Source of the DNA: CADEEX01 sp964577955
Lineage (GTDB): Bacteria; Acidobacteriota; Vicinamibacteria; Vicinamibacterales; CAVVIG01
Length of the DNA: 64,000 nucleotides
Direction: 5' to 3'
Assembly (NCBI GenBank): GCA_964577955.1
Contig: CAZOAZ010000002.1
Coordinates: forward strand, 203,152 to 267,151
The notes under the pieces are model-generated. The model saw only the letters and a program-made list of their open reading frames with translations. It had not been told where the DNA came from and made no database searches. Below are positions 51,990-60,338 of this stretch, in pieces (position 1 is the stretch's first letter; every line of letters begins with the position of its first letter). Made by a program: the position numbers and the translations under genes.

Positions 51990-53291
51990 GTGACGACGGC
52001 GTCGCGATCGTCTGGCCAAATCGTCACGCCGCTCGCACTGCTCGGCCTGCTGGCTCTTCTCGCCCTTGTCACCGCCCGCACGGGCCTGTTTGGCGCCTTT
52101 CTCGCCGCCGACGACTTCCAATGGCTGGCGGGTGGTGAGGCGTTGCTCCGGACCGGGCATCTGCCGCTGCCGGTTGGCGACGGTTTCTACCGGCCGCTGG
52201 TGGTCGTGTGGTTTTCCGGGCAGTTTGCCGCCTGCGGCTACTCGACCTTCTGCTACCACACCGCCACGTTCGGGATTCACCTCGTCAACGCGGCGCTCGC
52301 GTTTTTGATCGCGCTGGCGATCGCGCGCGACCGTCGCGCCGCCTGGCTCGCGGCGGCGCTCTTCGCGATTCATCCCGCCAATACGCAGGCGCTCGCGTGG
52401 ATTTCGGCGGCCACCGAACTGCTGTCGGCGACCTTCTTCCTGCTCTCGCTCTGGCTGCAGCTCCTGTCCGGGCAACCCCGGTCGTCGCGATCGCGGACTG
52501 CCTTGCAGGCGCTGGCGATCGTCAGCTTCGCGGGCGCGCTGCTCTGCCACGAGGCCGCGATCACGCTGCCGGCGATTTCGTGGCTGATGTGGCGAACGGT
52601 GCGACGTGAACCATTTCCGGGCGAGCGGCCGCTTCTGGCCGGCCTGGCGCTGGTCGCGCTCCTGTTTGGCGGCCTGACTGTTCTCTCGAATGCGCGCAAT
52701 CCGTTGTTCACGAACGCCGGCTACAGGATCGGCTGGCACATGGTCCAGCACGCGCTCGACTATGTCGTCGGCATGTACGTCGGACCCGGCTGGTGGGGCG
52801 CGTACCTGCTGTGCGTCGTCGGATCGGTCGCGATCGCCCTGCTCATGCCCACGGCACGATTCGGGGTCCTTTGGCTGTGGATCGCGATGCTGCCCTTTCT
52901 CGGCTTCACAAGCGGGAACGTCTCACGCTATTCGTATCTGCCGAGCGTCGGGTTCGCGCTGGCCGTCGCCGCCGTTGCGGCGGCGCTCTCGGGACAAATC
53001 GAGCGAACGGCTCGACGGCCCTGGGCCGGTCACGCCGCCTTCGCCGTTCTGGGTCTGTTCGCAGTCATCCGGTCGGCTAATTTCTACACAGCGTCGATGA
53101 AAACGCAGGTCGCGTGGCTCGAGGAGTGGCGCGTCGGCAGTCAAGCGCTGCAGGCCCGAGCCATTCGCACTGCCGACGGATCGCTTCGCGTCGCTCCCGA
53201 CAACGACCCGGCGCTTCCCACGATCTTCTACCAGCCGATCCTGCAGTGGACGAATCGCGACTACGCGACGCCAATCGTGACGGACCGATAA
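51990..53291 (+). CDS. multi-pass membrane protein, glycosyltransferase-like (PMT/ArnT type)
   Basis: A 433-residue protein; GTG 51990 is the most likely start because it lies just before the first helix, whereas upstream codons come from the MITE-like repeat. About ten helices. The first periplasmic loop has FLAADDFQWLAGG with an Asp-Asp pair, followed by FYRPLVVVWF and FGIHLVNAALAFLIALAIARDRRAAWLAAALFAIHPANTQALAWISAATEL. This is the layout of PMT_2/GT-C proteins acting with polyprenyl-linked sugars. It heads a cluster with an FAD oxidoreductase and a GT2, suggesting envelope polysaccharide synthesis. Confidence 0.8.
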   Translation: MTTASRSSGQIVTPLALLGLLALLALVTARTGLFGAFLAADDFQWLAGGEALLRTGHLPLPVGDGFYRPLVVVWFSGQFAACGYSTFCYHTATFGIHLVNAALAFLIALAIARDRRAAWLAAALFAIHPANTQALAWISAATELLSATFFLLSLWLQLLSGQPRSSRSRTALQALAIVSFAGALLCHEAAITLPAISWLMWRTVRREPFPGERPLLAGLALVALLFGGLTVLSNARNPLFTNAGYRIGWHMVQHALDYVVGMYVGPGWWGAYLLCVVGSVAIALLMPTARFGVLWLWIAMLPFLGFTSGNVSRYSYLPSVGFALAVAAVAAALSGQIERTARRPWAGHAAFAVLGLFAVIRSANFYTASMKTQVAWLEEWRVGSQALQARAIRTADGSLRVAPDNDPALPTIFYQPILQWTNRDYATPIVTDR

Positions 53292-53309
53292 CCCGGTTAC
53301 AGTAGACAG

Positions 53310-54536
53310 ATGCGGGTCGCCGTTCTGGGAGCCGGACTTCTGGGTGTCTGCACCGCTCTGGAACTTGCCGACCGCGGCGATCAGGTCACGCTGATCGACC
53401 AGCGCGACGAACCGCTGACCGAAGCCAGCTTCCACAACGAAGGCAAGATCCACCTCGGTTTCGTCTACGCCGCAGACCCGACGTTCCGCACTGCACACCG
53501 CATGATCGGCGGGGCGGCGCGCTTCCTTCCGGTCCTCGCACGCTGGATGCCTTCCGCTCGTCTCGATGCGCTCAAGACTGAACCCTTCGACTACGTGGTC
53601 CATCGCGACACGATGATCAGCGTCGACAACATCGAAGCGCATTTCGCACGCGTGGCGACCACGATCCGTCAGGTCGAGTCCGGCCGCGGCGCCATTGCGG
53701 CGCGCGACGCCAGCCGCCCGATCTGGCGACGGCTGACACCTCGCGAACTCGACGAACGCTACGACTCCGCGACCGCGCTCGCTGCCTACGAAACGTGCGA
53801 GCGTGGCATGGACGTCTGGGGCGTCGCTGGCTCGCTGCGTGAGGCGGTCGATCAGCAGCCGCACATCGAATTCGCCGGCGCGACGCGCGTCCATTCGGTT
53901 CGGACCCGTGCCGACGGACGCCACGACGTCGTCCTGGACTCGAACCACGCGCACACTCTCGGGCCGTTCGACGGCATCGTCAACGCGCTCTGGGCCAATC
54001 GGCGCGCGATCGACGAACGTACGGGCGTGACGCGGCCGGGTCGATGGTTCACCCGCCGCAAGCTGGGCGTCCACGTCTTTCCGGCCGCCACCGGAATTCG
54101 CGTCCCGACCGTCACCATCATGCTCGGCCCCTTTGGCGACATCGTCACCTACGGAAGCGGACGCGTGTATCTCTCGTGGTATCCGACGTGCCTGATCGGA
54201 ACGTCCACGACCAGTGAGGAAACCGATTGGTCGCGGGTGCTCGCGTCCGTGGATCGAGCGGCGGTCTATCGCGGCACGATGGACGGGCTCGCTGAAATCT
54301 GCCCGGCCGTCCGCCGTCTGCCGGCGTTCGACGGCACCGCGATCGTCAACGGCGGATCGATCTGCGCCGAGGGCCACTCCGATATCGACGATCCTCAGAG
54401 TCAGCTCCACGAACGAATCGACTCGGGCACTGACGGCCGCGGCACCTACCTGTCGGTCGACACCGCCAAGTACACGATGGCTCCGGCCATCGCCGAACGC
54501 ATCGCCGACCGTCTGACGACGCTGAAAGCGGTGTGA
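53310..54536 (+). CDS. FAD-dependent oxidoreductase (DAO family)
   Basis: A 408-residue protein with an N-terminal dinucleotide fold, VAVLGAGLLGVCTALELADRG (GxGxxG) and LIDQRDEPLTEASFHNEGKIHLGFVYAAD, typical of D-amino-acid-oxidase-like flavoproteins. The C-terminal part ends in a KYTMAPAIAERIADRL segment closing the FAD site. Members oxidise amines, hydroxy acids or sugars. Located between two glycosyltransferase-type genes (18 bp after the first, one base before the second), it may modify a sugar or an amino group of the glycan; this is inference. Confidence 0.87.
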   Translation: MRVAVLGAGLLGVCTALELADRGDQVTLIDQRDEPLTEASFHNEGKIHLGFVYAADPTFRTAHRMIGGAARFLPVLARWMPSARLDALKTEPFDYVVHRDTMISVDNIEAHFARVATTIRQVESGRGAIAARDASRPIWRRLTPRELDERYDSATALAAYETCERGMDVWGVAGSLREAVDQQPHIEFAGATRVHSVRTRADGRHDVVLDSNHAHTLGPFDGIVNALWANRRAIDERTGVTRPGRWFTRRKLGVHVFPAATGIRVPTVTIMLGPFGDIVTYGSGRVYLSWYPTCLIGTSTTSEETDWSRVLASVDRAAVYRGTMDGLAEICPAVRRLPAFDGTAIVNGGSICAEGHSDIDDPQSQLHERIDSGTDGRGTYLSVDTAKYTMAPAIAERIADRLTTLKAV

Positions 54537-54537
54537 C

Positions 54538-55557
54538 GTGGGCGCCGTGCCGATCACCGCGGTGGTGCCGGTCTACAATGCCGCACCCTTCGTTCGCGAC
54601 ACGCTCGACAGCCTCGTCGCTCAAACGCTCACCGAGTTCCGCGTGCGCATCTCCGTCGACCGATGCGACGACGGTTCGGCGGAGATCTGCCGGACCTACG
54701 AGCGCGACGCGCGATTCCGAGTCGTGGTCCAGCCACACCGTCTCGACTGGGTCCGCAACGTCAACACCCTGATTGCCGGCGTTGACACACCGTTCTTCTG
54801 CATCGTCCCGCACGACGACCTTCTGGCACCGACCTATCTCGAACGGCTGCTGGCGCTGATGGACGAAAACGACAGCGCTGCCTGTGCCTACAGCGATCTC
54901 AAGGGTTTTGGTTTTCGCGAACCGTACATTCAGCAAGCTGACGTGCGCGGAACGCAGTACGAGCGGGTCCTCGATCTGCTGCTCAATCACTTCCCCGCCG
55001 TCGCATTTCGCGGCCTCGTCCGGCGGCGGACGGCCGCGCTCCCGTTGCTGCCGACTGACCTGCCAGGGAACTTTGCCGCCGACACCGTTTGGATGATGCG
55101 GCTGGCGCTGGCCGGCGAGCTGCGCCGTCTGCCCGAACCGCTCTACGCCAAGCGCTATGGCTCGACGTCCGTGCACGCGGGCTGGTTCACCGAGCCGCGC
55201 GCCGTCAGCGTCCAGCGTTGGACGGATCACGCAGTCGCCTGCGTCCGGATCGCGCTCACGCAGTTCTCCGATCCCGACCAGGTCCGATCGATCCTCGCGG
55301 CGGGCCTGATCCGGGCAGTCGGCACCGGCCGCGTCGCGCAGAGCCGGCTCAGCCCGAGGTCGGCGATCGAAGTCGCGCGCTCATCGGCGCGCTACTGCGC
55401 CGCGTTCGGTCTCGATGGCGCGACGCTGCTCCGTCATGCCTTCGAACATGACGAGACGGGCGTGTTGAAACGCGCCCTCAGACGGTCGCTGACTCAGGAT
55501 CCGCGAGGCTGGCCGCAGGCGGCGCTGCGGACGATGTGGCGTGTCGTTGGTACGTGA
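54538..55557 (+). CDS. glycosyltransferase family 2
   Basis: A 339-residue GT-A glycosyltransferase starting at GTG 54538, one base after the oxidoreductase stop. PITAVVPVYNAAPFVRDTLDSLVAQT is the nucleotide-binding start, VSVDRCDDGS the first acidic site and FFCIVPHDDLLAPTYLERLL the metal-binding DxD-type motif (HDD). The C-terminal ~130 residues are helical. No membrane segment. It would add a sugar to a lipid-linked or protein acceptor in the cytoplasm. Confidence 0.88.
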   Translation: MGAVPITAVVPVYNAAPFVRDTLDSLVAQTLTEFRVRISVDRCDDGSAEICRTYERDARFRVVVQPHRLDWVRNVNTLIAGVDTPFFCIVPHDDLLAPTYLERLLALMDENDSAACAYSDLKGFGFREPYIQQADVRGTQYERVLDLLLNHFPAVAFRGLVRRRTAALPLLPTDLPGNFAADTVWMMRLALAGELRRLPEPLYAKRYGSTSVHAGWFTEPRAVSVQRWTDHAVACVRIALTQFSDPDQVRSILAAGLIRAVGTGRVAQSRLSPRSAIEVARSSARYCAAFGLDGATLLRHAFEHDETGVLKRALRRSLTQDPRGWPQAALRTMWRVVGT

Positions 55558-55640
55558 CGCACCGTTGTGGTGACGCACCGTTGTGGGGTCCGGCTTCCGC
55601 CTTCGCCAAGGCTACGGCGGACAAGTCAGCCGGACCGTGG
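55555..55640. repeat. 16-bp direct repeat plus nested palindrome
   Basis: TGACGCACCGTTGTGG is repeated twice in tandem (55555-55586). It runs into GGTCCGGCT (55587-55595), then TCCGCCTTCGCCAAGGCTAC...GGCGGACAAGTC (55596-55627), then AGCCGGACC (55628-55636). This is the same nested composite as at 41834-41887 (there read on the other strand). It lies between convergent genes. Confidence 0.88.
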
Positions 55641-55678
55641 GGCTGGCAACGCAGGCAGGGCGGGCGGCAGGCAAACGA

Positions 55679-56092
55679 TCAGCGGGCAAATGCCGGACCG
55701 CTCGCGATGCGCCAGCCATTCAGCTCGCGTTCGTAGTACACGAGGATCTCGCCGGGCGGGGCGTCTGCGGACAGCGTGGCTTCGCTGCGGCGGACGATCA
55801 GACGTCCAGTCTGCCGTATTGCCTCGGTGAGGACCGCCACCGACGGCGTGCGCCGCTTGAACTCCGAGGTCGCTCTTGCCCTTTCATCAGGCGTTGCCGC
55901 TTTCCAGTCATCCTGATCGGACCCGATGCGGAGCGTCATGTATTCATCGATCTTGCCCGCTGAAATCAGCTCCGCGGACTGGATGGCCAACTGTCCGAGC
56001 GGGTGGGCGAGAATCGCGGCGCCGTTGACATCCTCCGCGGCCTGAAGCGCCAGTCCGGCGACCAGCAGCGCGAGGAGCCACGGTTTCGTCAC
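55679..56092 (-). CDS. small exported protein of unknown function
   Basis: A 137-residue protein from GTG 56092. Signal peptide MTKPWLLALLVAGLALQAAE. The mature part has QLAIQSAELISAGKIDEYMTLRI, suggesting a short helical start, and ends with a beta-rich segment GEILVYYERELNGWRIASGPAF that resembles the end of NTF2-like or DUF4878-type proteins. It is 7 bp downstream of the aldo/keto reductase gene and probably co-transcribed with it. Confidence 0.65.
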   Translation of the reverse strand: MTKPWLLALLVAGLALQAAEDVNGAAILAHPLGQLAIQSAELISAGKIDEYMTLRIGSDQDDWKAATPDERARATSEFKRRTPSVAVLTEAIRQTGRLIVRRSEATLSADAPPGEILVYYERELNGWRIASGPAFAR

Positions 56093-56099
56093 CGCTGGA

Positions 56100-56924
56100 T
56101 CACCGTGCGGCGGCGATGATGCGCGTCCGCAACGCCGCGTCTGGCAGCGATCCGTACATCGCGGCGATGTTGTCGCGAAGATGCTGCGGATTCGCGGTGG
56201 CCGGAATCACCGTGGTCACGGCCGGATGGGCGATGACGAATTTCAGCAGCAGCTGGGCCCATGTGCGGCAGTCGATCTCCGCGGCCCACGCCGGCACCGG
56301 GCGACTCCGCAGCCGCTGCATCAACGCGCCTTCAGCGAACGGACGGTTGATGATCACGGCCACACCGCGGTCCATTGCGGAGGGCAGTACCCGGTTCTCC
56401 GCCTCGCGCTCGCTGACCGAGTAGTTGATCTGCACGAAATCCATCGCTTCGGTCTCGATGACGCGTGCGATCGCGTCGTGACCCGACGAGGTGTAGTGAG
56501 TGACGCCGATGTAGCGGACTCGCCCCTCGCCCTTCAGCTCGCGCAGCGTCGCCAGCTGGGTGCGGAGGTCGACGAGGTTGTGCACCTGAAGGAGATCGAG
56601 TCGATCGGTGCGCAGGTGGCGGAAGGAATCCTCGATTTGCCGCCGCCCGGCCTCGCGTCCGGTGGTCCAGACCTTGGTGGCCAGAAAGGCGCCGGAACCC
56701 AGTCCGCGCGCGTCGAGGGCCGCGCCGACGGCGGCCTCCGCGCGTCCGTACATCGGCGAAGAGTCAACAACCTGACCGCCGCGGGCAAGAAACTCTTCGA
56801 GGAGCGCTGCCCGATCGCCGTACTCGTTCGGCCCCACGTCGAAGGTCTGCCAGGTGCCGAGGCCAACGACCGCCAGCTGCTCGCCGGTCGAATGGATGGT
56901 CCGCGTGATCGGTGCAGCGGTCAT
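56100..56924 (-). CDS. aldo/keto reductase family protein
   Basis: A 274-residue TIM-barrel oxidoreductase. VVDSSPMYGRAEAAVGAAL contains the catalytic Asp and Tyr, FLATKVW the catalytic Lys and LDLLQVHNL the His of the AKR tetrad. The end (IPATANPQHLRDNIAAM) is the NADPH-binding tail. The family reduces aldehydes and ketones with NADPH. ATG 56924 is divergent from the topoisomerase gene, with a 60-bp spacer. Confidence 0.9.
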   Translation of the reverse strand: MTAAPITRTIHSTGEQLAVVGLGTWQTFDVGPNEYGDRAALLEEFLARGGQVVDSSPMYGRAEAAVGAALDARGLGSGAFLATKVWTTGREAGRRQIEDSFRHLRTDRLDLLQVHNLVDLRTQLATLRELKGEGRVRYIGVTHYTSSGHDAIARVIETEAMDFVQINYSVSEREAENRVLPSAMDRGVAVIINRPFAEGALMQRLRSRPVPAWAAEIDCRTWAQLLLKFVIAHPAVTTVIPATANPQHLRDNIAAMYGSLPDAALRTRIIAAAR

Positions 56925-56984
56925 AAGGATGGCGGCGCCGGTGGCAAGCGTATCTCATGGCGGACTCTTTGCTATCGTTGCCTC

Positions 56985-58223
56985 GTGCGAACGAACCGGC
57001 GTGCCGTTGCACTGCCCAAAGCGTGGAACCGGCTGGTCACAGAAGAGAAGGCAGCCGCCAGACGCCGGCATCGGGCACGGCAGCAGGCGGCGCAGGGAGT
57101 CACAGTCGCGCCGGAGGCTTCGGCTCAGGTCGCGGGTCTTCGCTACGTCAACGACACGACGATGCCGGGAATCCGGCGGATCGGCCGAAGCCATCGGGTT
57201 CGCTACGTCGATGCCAGCGGCCAGACCGTTGCCGAACGCGACACGCTGCAGCGCATTCGTGCGCTGGTGATTCCTCCGGCCTGGACGAATGTCTGGATCT
57301 GTCCGCATCCGCTCGGCCACCTGCAGGCCACCGGCCGCGACGCCCGCGGTCGCAAGCAGTACCGCTATCACGCGCGATGGCGCGAAGTCCGTGACGAAGT
57401 GAAATACGGACGGCTGCTGGCGTTCGCCAGGATCCTGCCGCGCATCCGCGAACGCACCACCGCAGACCTCGGCCGTCCAGGGCTGCCGCGCGAGAAGGTC
57501 GTCGCGACCGTCGTGCAGCTGCTCGAGAAAACCCTCATTCGCGTCGGCAACGACGAATACGCGCGCGAGAATCGCTCATTCGGGTTGACGACCCTCGAAG
57601 AGAGACACGCCACCGTGTACGGATCGACCGTCCGTTTCGAGTTTCGCGGCAAGAGCGGCGTCTCGCACAGCGTCGATCTCAGCGACCGGCGAATCGCGCG
57701 CATCGTCAAGGCCTGCCGCGATCTGCCCGGCCACGAGCTCTTTCAGTACGTCGACGGCGAAGGCGCGCGGCAGGCGATCGACTCGGCCGACGTGAACGCG
57801 TACTTGCGCGACGTTTCCGGCGAGGACTTCACCGCCAAGGACTTTCGCACCTGGGCCGGAACGGTGATCGTCGCGAAGGAGCTCGCGCAGACCTCCAGGA
57901 AGGAAGCGCCGGCGTCAAAGACCGCCGTCAAGCGCACGATCCTTCGCGCCATCGAGACGGCGGCGGATCGGCTTGGCAACACCGTCTCCGTCTGCCGCAA
58001 GTGCTACATCCATCCGGCCATCCTCACGTGCTATGAGGACGGACGAATCATCCGTCCACGGAAGTCCGCGACCGGCGGCGCGCACGATTTGCTTCCGGAC
58101 GAAGCCGCCGTCGTCGCGCTCCTGAGTCAGTCGGTGGGCTCCGGCTTCAGCCGGAGCCGGAAAAATCCGGCCAAGCCGCATTCCACCAGAAGTCGCGCTA
58201 GCGTTCGATCGCGGCGTGCGTGA
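56985..58223 (+). CDS. DNA topoisomerase IB (poxvirus-type)
   Basis: A 412-residue protein from GTG 56985; the much longer open frame upstream overlaps the aldo/keto reductase in antisense and is not protein-like. LRYVNDTTMPGIRRIGR, IPPAWTNVWICPHPLGHLQATGRD and RKQYRYHARWR are the N-terminal DNA-clamp signature. KDFRTWAGT (R288) and SVCRKCYIHPAI with candidate nucleophile Y341 form the active site. The enzyme relaxes supercoils without ATP. The last ~29 residues (from VGSGFSRS) come from a palindromic repeat and read-through, extending the gene 26 bp into the convergent adaptor gene. Confidence 0.9.
   Translation: MRTNRRAVALPKAWNRLVTEEKAAARRRHRARQQAAQGVTVAPEASAQVAGLRYVNDTTMPGIRRIGRSHRVRYVDASGQTVAERDTLQRIRALVIPPAWTNVWICPHPLGHLQATGRDARGRKQYRYHARWREVRDEVKYGRLLAFARILPRIRERTTADLGRPGLPREKVVATVVQLLEKTLIRVGNDEYARENRSFGLTTLEERHATVYGSTVRFEFRGKSGVSHSVDLSDRRIARIVKACRDLPGHELFQYVDGEGARQAIDSADVNAYLRDVSGEDFTAKDFRTWAGTVIVAKELAQTSRKEAPASKTAVKRTILRAIETAADRLGNTVSVCRKCYIHPAILTCYEDGRIIRPRKSATGGAHDLLPDEAAVVALLSQSVGSGFSRSRKNPAKPHSTRSRASVRSRRA
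58138..58159. repeat. TCCGGCT/AGCCGGA palindrome at the end of the topoisomerase gene
   Basis: GGCTCCGGCTTCAGCCGGAG plus CC is a near-perfect 22-bp palindrome translated as VGSGFSRS. Without it the natural end of the protein would be near SQS (residue 383), after which the frame happens to stay open for about 29 codons. Confidence 0.88.
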
Positions 58224-59433
58224 CGACAGGCATGCCGGGTCCGATCGGTCCTTTCACCAGTTCCGTCCAACGATCGTCGCTGAGACCGGTCTCGACCGTC
58301 ACCGGCGTGAAGTCGCTGCCGTTGTATTCCCAGACGCGGGCCACGTGCGTCGCGAACGCTTCCACGGGCGAGGGTACCGTCTTCGTCACGTGTGACGCCG
58401 TCAAGACCTGCGGCGACGGGGTGAACGACAGCGCCTGATTCGGCAGCCGGACGGCGTGATCGCGGCGCAGCCCTTCGAACGACACGGTCGCCGTCATTCC
58501 TGGCCGCAGCTCTTCGTTCGCGTTCTCCACGGTGATGATGACGGGATAACTGACGACCGCCGTGGCGCTCGCCGGCGCCGGAACGGCAGGGCGCGAGGGA
58601 TCGGCGGTCGGGGCCTCGCGCACAGCGTCGAGACGAATCGTCGACACCGTCCCGCGAAACGTTTCATCCGGATAGGCGGACACCTGAAAGCTGGCGGACT
58701 CACCTGGCCGCAGTTCGCCAATGTCCGATTCGTCCACGCTGGCCTGGACTTCCATGTGCCGAAAGTCGGTGGCCAGGCGCAGCAGCACCGGCGACTGGAT
58801 GGCGGCAACCGTCACGCCCACGTCTACCGCGCGGTCGATCACGACGCCGTCCACCGGCGAGCGGATGACGGTCTGTGCAAGATCAACGGACGCTTCCCGC
58901 ACTGCCGCGCGCGCCTGCGCAACGGCTCCCTCAGCCGACGCGACATCGGCGTCCGCCTGCGCCACTGCGGTTCGCGCCGCGTCGAGGTCGGCGTCGGGAA
59001 TCAACGCACGCGTCGCGAGATCGTCCGCACGCTGCATTTTCTGCTGCGCGTCCTCTTCCGCCGTCTTCACCTGCGCGAGATCGGCTTCGGTTCGCCCCAG
59101 CGTCGCCCGCGCCTGCTCGAGGACGGCGCGCGCCGATCCGCTGTCGAGCCGCAGCAGCACCTGCCCGCGATGTACGACGGAGTTGTAGTCGACGAGAATC
59201 GATTCAACGGTTCCCGACACCTGGGTGCCGACGTCGACGCTGCTGACCGGCATCACCGTTCCCGTCGTCACGATCCGACGCACGATCGAGCCAGAGGTCA
59301 GCGGCTCAGTCGTCACCGCGAGTCGCGGGTGATGGCCGAACGGAACCAGCGCCGCGGCCAGCGCGGCGGTGGCGATGGCGCCGCCGGCAACGATCGCGCG
59401 ACGACGGGCGTGCACGCTGTCATCTTTCTGCAT
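58198..59433 (-). CDS. MacA/HlyD-type periplasmic adaptor protein
   Basis: A 411-residue membrane-fusion protein. ATG 59433 is chosen because GAGG lies nine bases upstream; ATGs at 59448 and earlier are possible. After one helix the barrel-sandwich/lipoyl half (TGTVMPVSSVDVGTQVSGTVESILVDYNSVVHRGQVLLRLD) is followed by a coiled coil of about 90 residues (rich in Ala, Glu, Gln). The second lipoyl half is VIRSPVDGVVIDRAVDVGVTV and a beta-barrel domain completes the protein. It should link an inner-membrane exporter (MacB-type) to an outer-membrane channel, but neither partner is adjacent. Confidence 0.92.
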   Translation of the reverse strand: MQKDDSVHARRRAIVAGGAIATAALAAALVPFGHHPRLAVTTEPLTSGSIVRRIVTTGTVMPVSSVDVGTQVSGTVESILVDYNSVVHRGQVLLRLDSGSARAVLEQARATLGRTEADLAQVKTAEEDAQQKMQRADDLATRALIPDADLDAARTAVAQADADVASAEGAVAQARAAVREASVDLAQTVIRSPVDGVVIDRAVDVGVTVAAIQSPVLLRLATDFRHMEVQASVDESDIGELRPGESASFQVSAYPDETFRGTVSTIRLDAVREAPTADPSRPAVPAPASATAVVSYPVIITVENANEELRPGMTATVSFEGLRRDHAVRLPNQALSFTPSPQVLTASHVTKTVPSPVEAFATHVARVWEYNGSDFTPVTVETGLSDDRWTELVKGPIGPGMPVVTHAAIER

Positions 59434-59579
59434 GATTGCGGTCCTCATCTGGGTTACGACGGCTGCTGGGCAATCCGCGTCTGAAAGTCGCAAGGAGCGC
59501 GTCGTCAACCCGTCAAATCAAACCGCCGGCATCGATCGCGAGTCTCACCAAGTGCCAGCGCCTGCGCCTTGGAGGCATC

Positions 59580-60140
59580 ATGCGTGCAGAACTCATCGCG
59601 ATCGCGTTGACCGTGGCGGCGTCGTCCGCGTTCGCCGGAGAACCGCGGGTGTTCATCGACGGCACGGCCGGCGTGACGGCTCCGTCCGTGAGGTCACGCG
59701 ACATTGCCGGCGACGTCGGCGTCCGGTTGGGGTCGCATGTCTCGGTCATCGGCGGCATCGGCCAATTTGGCAATCTCGAGGGCAGCGCCAGCGCCGGTTC
59801 CGCCCTCGACCTCGCGGCGAAGCTCGCGAGTGACGACACGGGCGTGCTGAACAAGGCCGGCACGACGCTGCCGGCGCTCTACTCACTCGGCGGCGTGAAG
59901 GTGAACGGCAATCGCTACGGGCGCGTGACGCCGTACGTGCTCGGCGGCGCCGGCATCGCGCACCTCGAACCGGGCGCCGAGGCGTCCGACAACGAAGCGC
60001 TCTACGCAATCGGCAGCGGCGTCGGCGTCCAGCTCGATCGTCATCTGGCGCTCGATGGCGGGTATCGCTACTCGCGGATTGCCGGCAGCAGCCCGATCAA
60101 CACTCAAAGCGTCACCGTCGGGCTCGGCTATCGCTTCTGA
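59580..60140 (+). CDS. outer-membrane beta-barrel protein
   Basis: A 186-residue protein from ATG 59580 with GGAGG five bases upstream. Signal peptide MRAELIAIALTVAASSAFAG. The mature part is a run of amphipathic strands (DVGVRLGSHVSVIGGIG, VTPYVLGGAGIAHLEPG, HLALDGGYRYSRIAG) ending in VTVGLGYRF, whose last residue is the aromatic needed for Bam-dependent assembly. It resembles small eight-stranded OmpA/OmpW-like porins. Function unknown. Divergent from the adaptor gene with about 146 bp between. Confidence 0.8.
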   Translation: MRAELIAIALTVAASSAFAGEPRVFIDGTAGVTAPSVRSRDIAGDVGVRLGSHVSVIGGIGQFGNLEGSASAGSALDLAAKLASDDTGVLNKAGTTLPALYSLGGVKVNGNRYGRVTPYVLGGAGIAHLEPGAEASDNEALYAIGSGVGVQLDRHLALDGGYRYSRIAGSSPINTQSVTVGLGYRF

Positions 60141-60147
60141 CATCTGC

Positions 60148-60324
60148 GGGGTCAGACACGTGTCTGACACCGTGTCTGACCCCGCCTTGTAGTCGCGACA
60201 GGGCGCTGGTCTATTTGTTGTGGTCAGCGCGCCTACACCTGAGCTTCAACGCGTAAACCATCAGGTTGAACGGTGCAAAATCTGAAAGGGTGTCAGACGT
60301 GGTGTCAGACACGTGTCTGACCCC
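60148..60324. repeat. REP-like palindrome pair (copy 2)
   Basis: GTCAGACACGTGTCTGAC-type palindromes at 60148-60171 and 60301-60324, with the same extra half sites (CGTGTCTGACCCC after the first, GGTGTCAGACGTG before the second) as the pair at 4712-4867. The central ~117 bp is different in sequence and has no ORF. It lies between the beta-barrel gene and tadA. Confidence 0.85.
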
Positions 60325-60338
60325 TCAGCGCTTCACCC

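Noticed and set aside
56181..56984. 5' extension of the topoisomerase frame
   Set aside because: Antisense to the aldo/keto reductase; the protein-like sequence starts only at GTG 56985.
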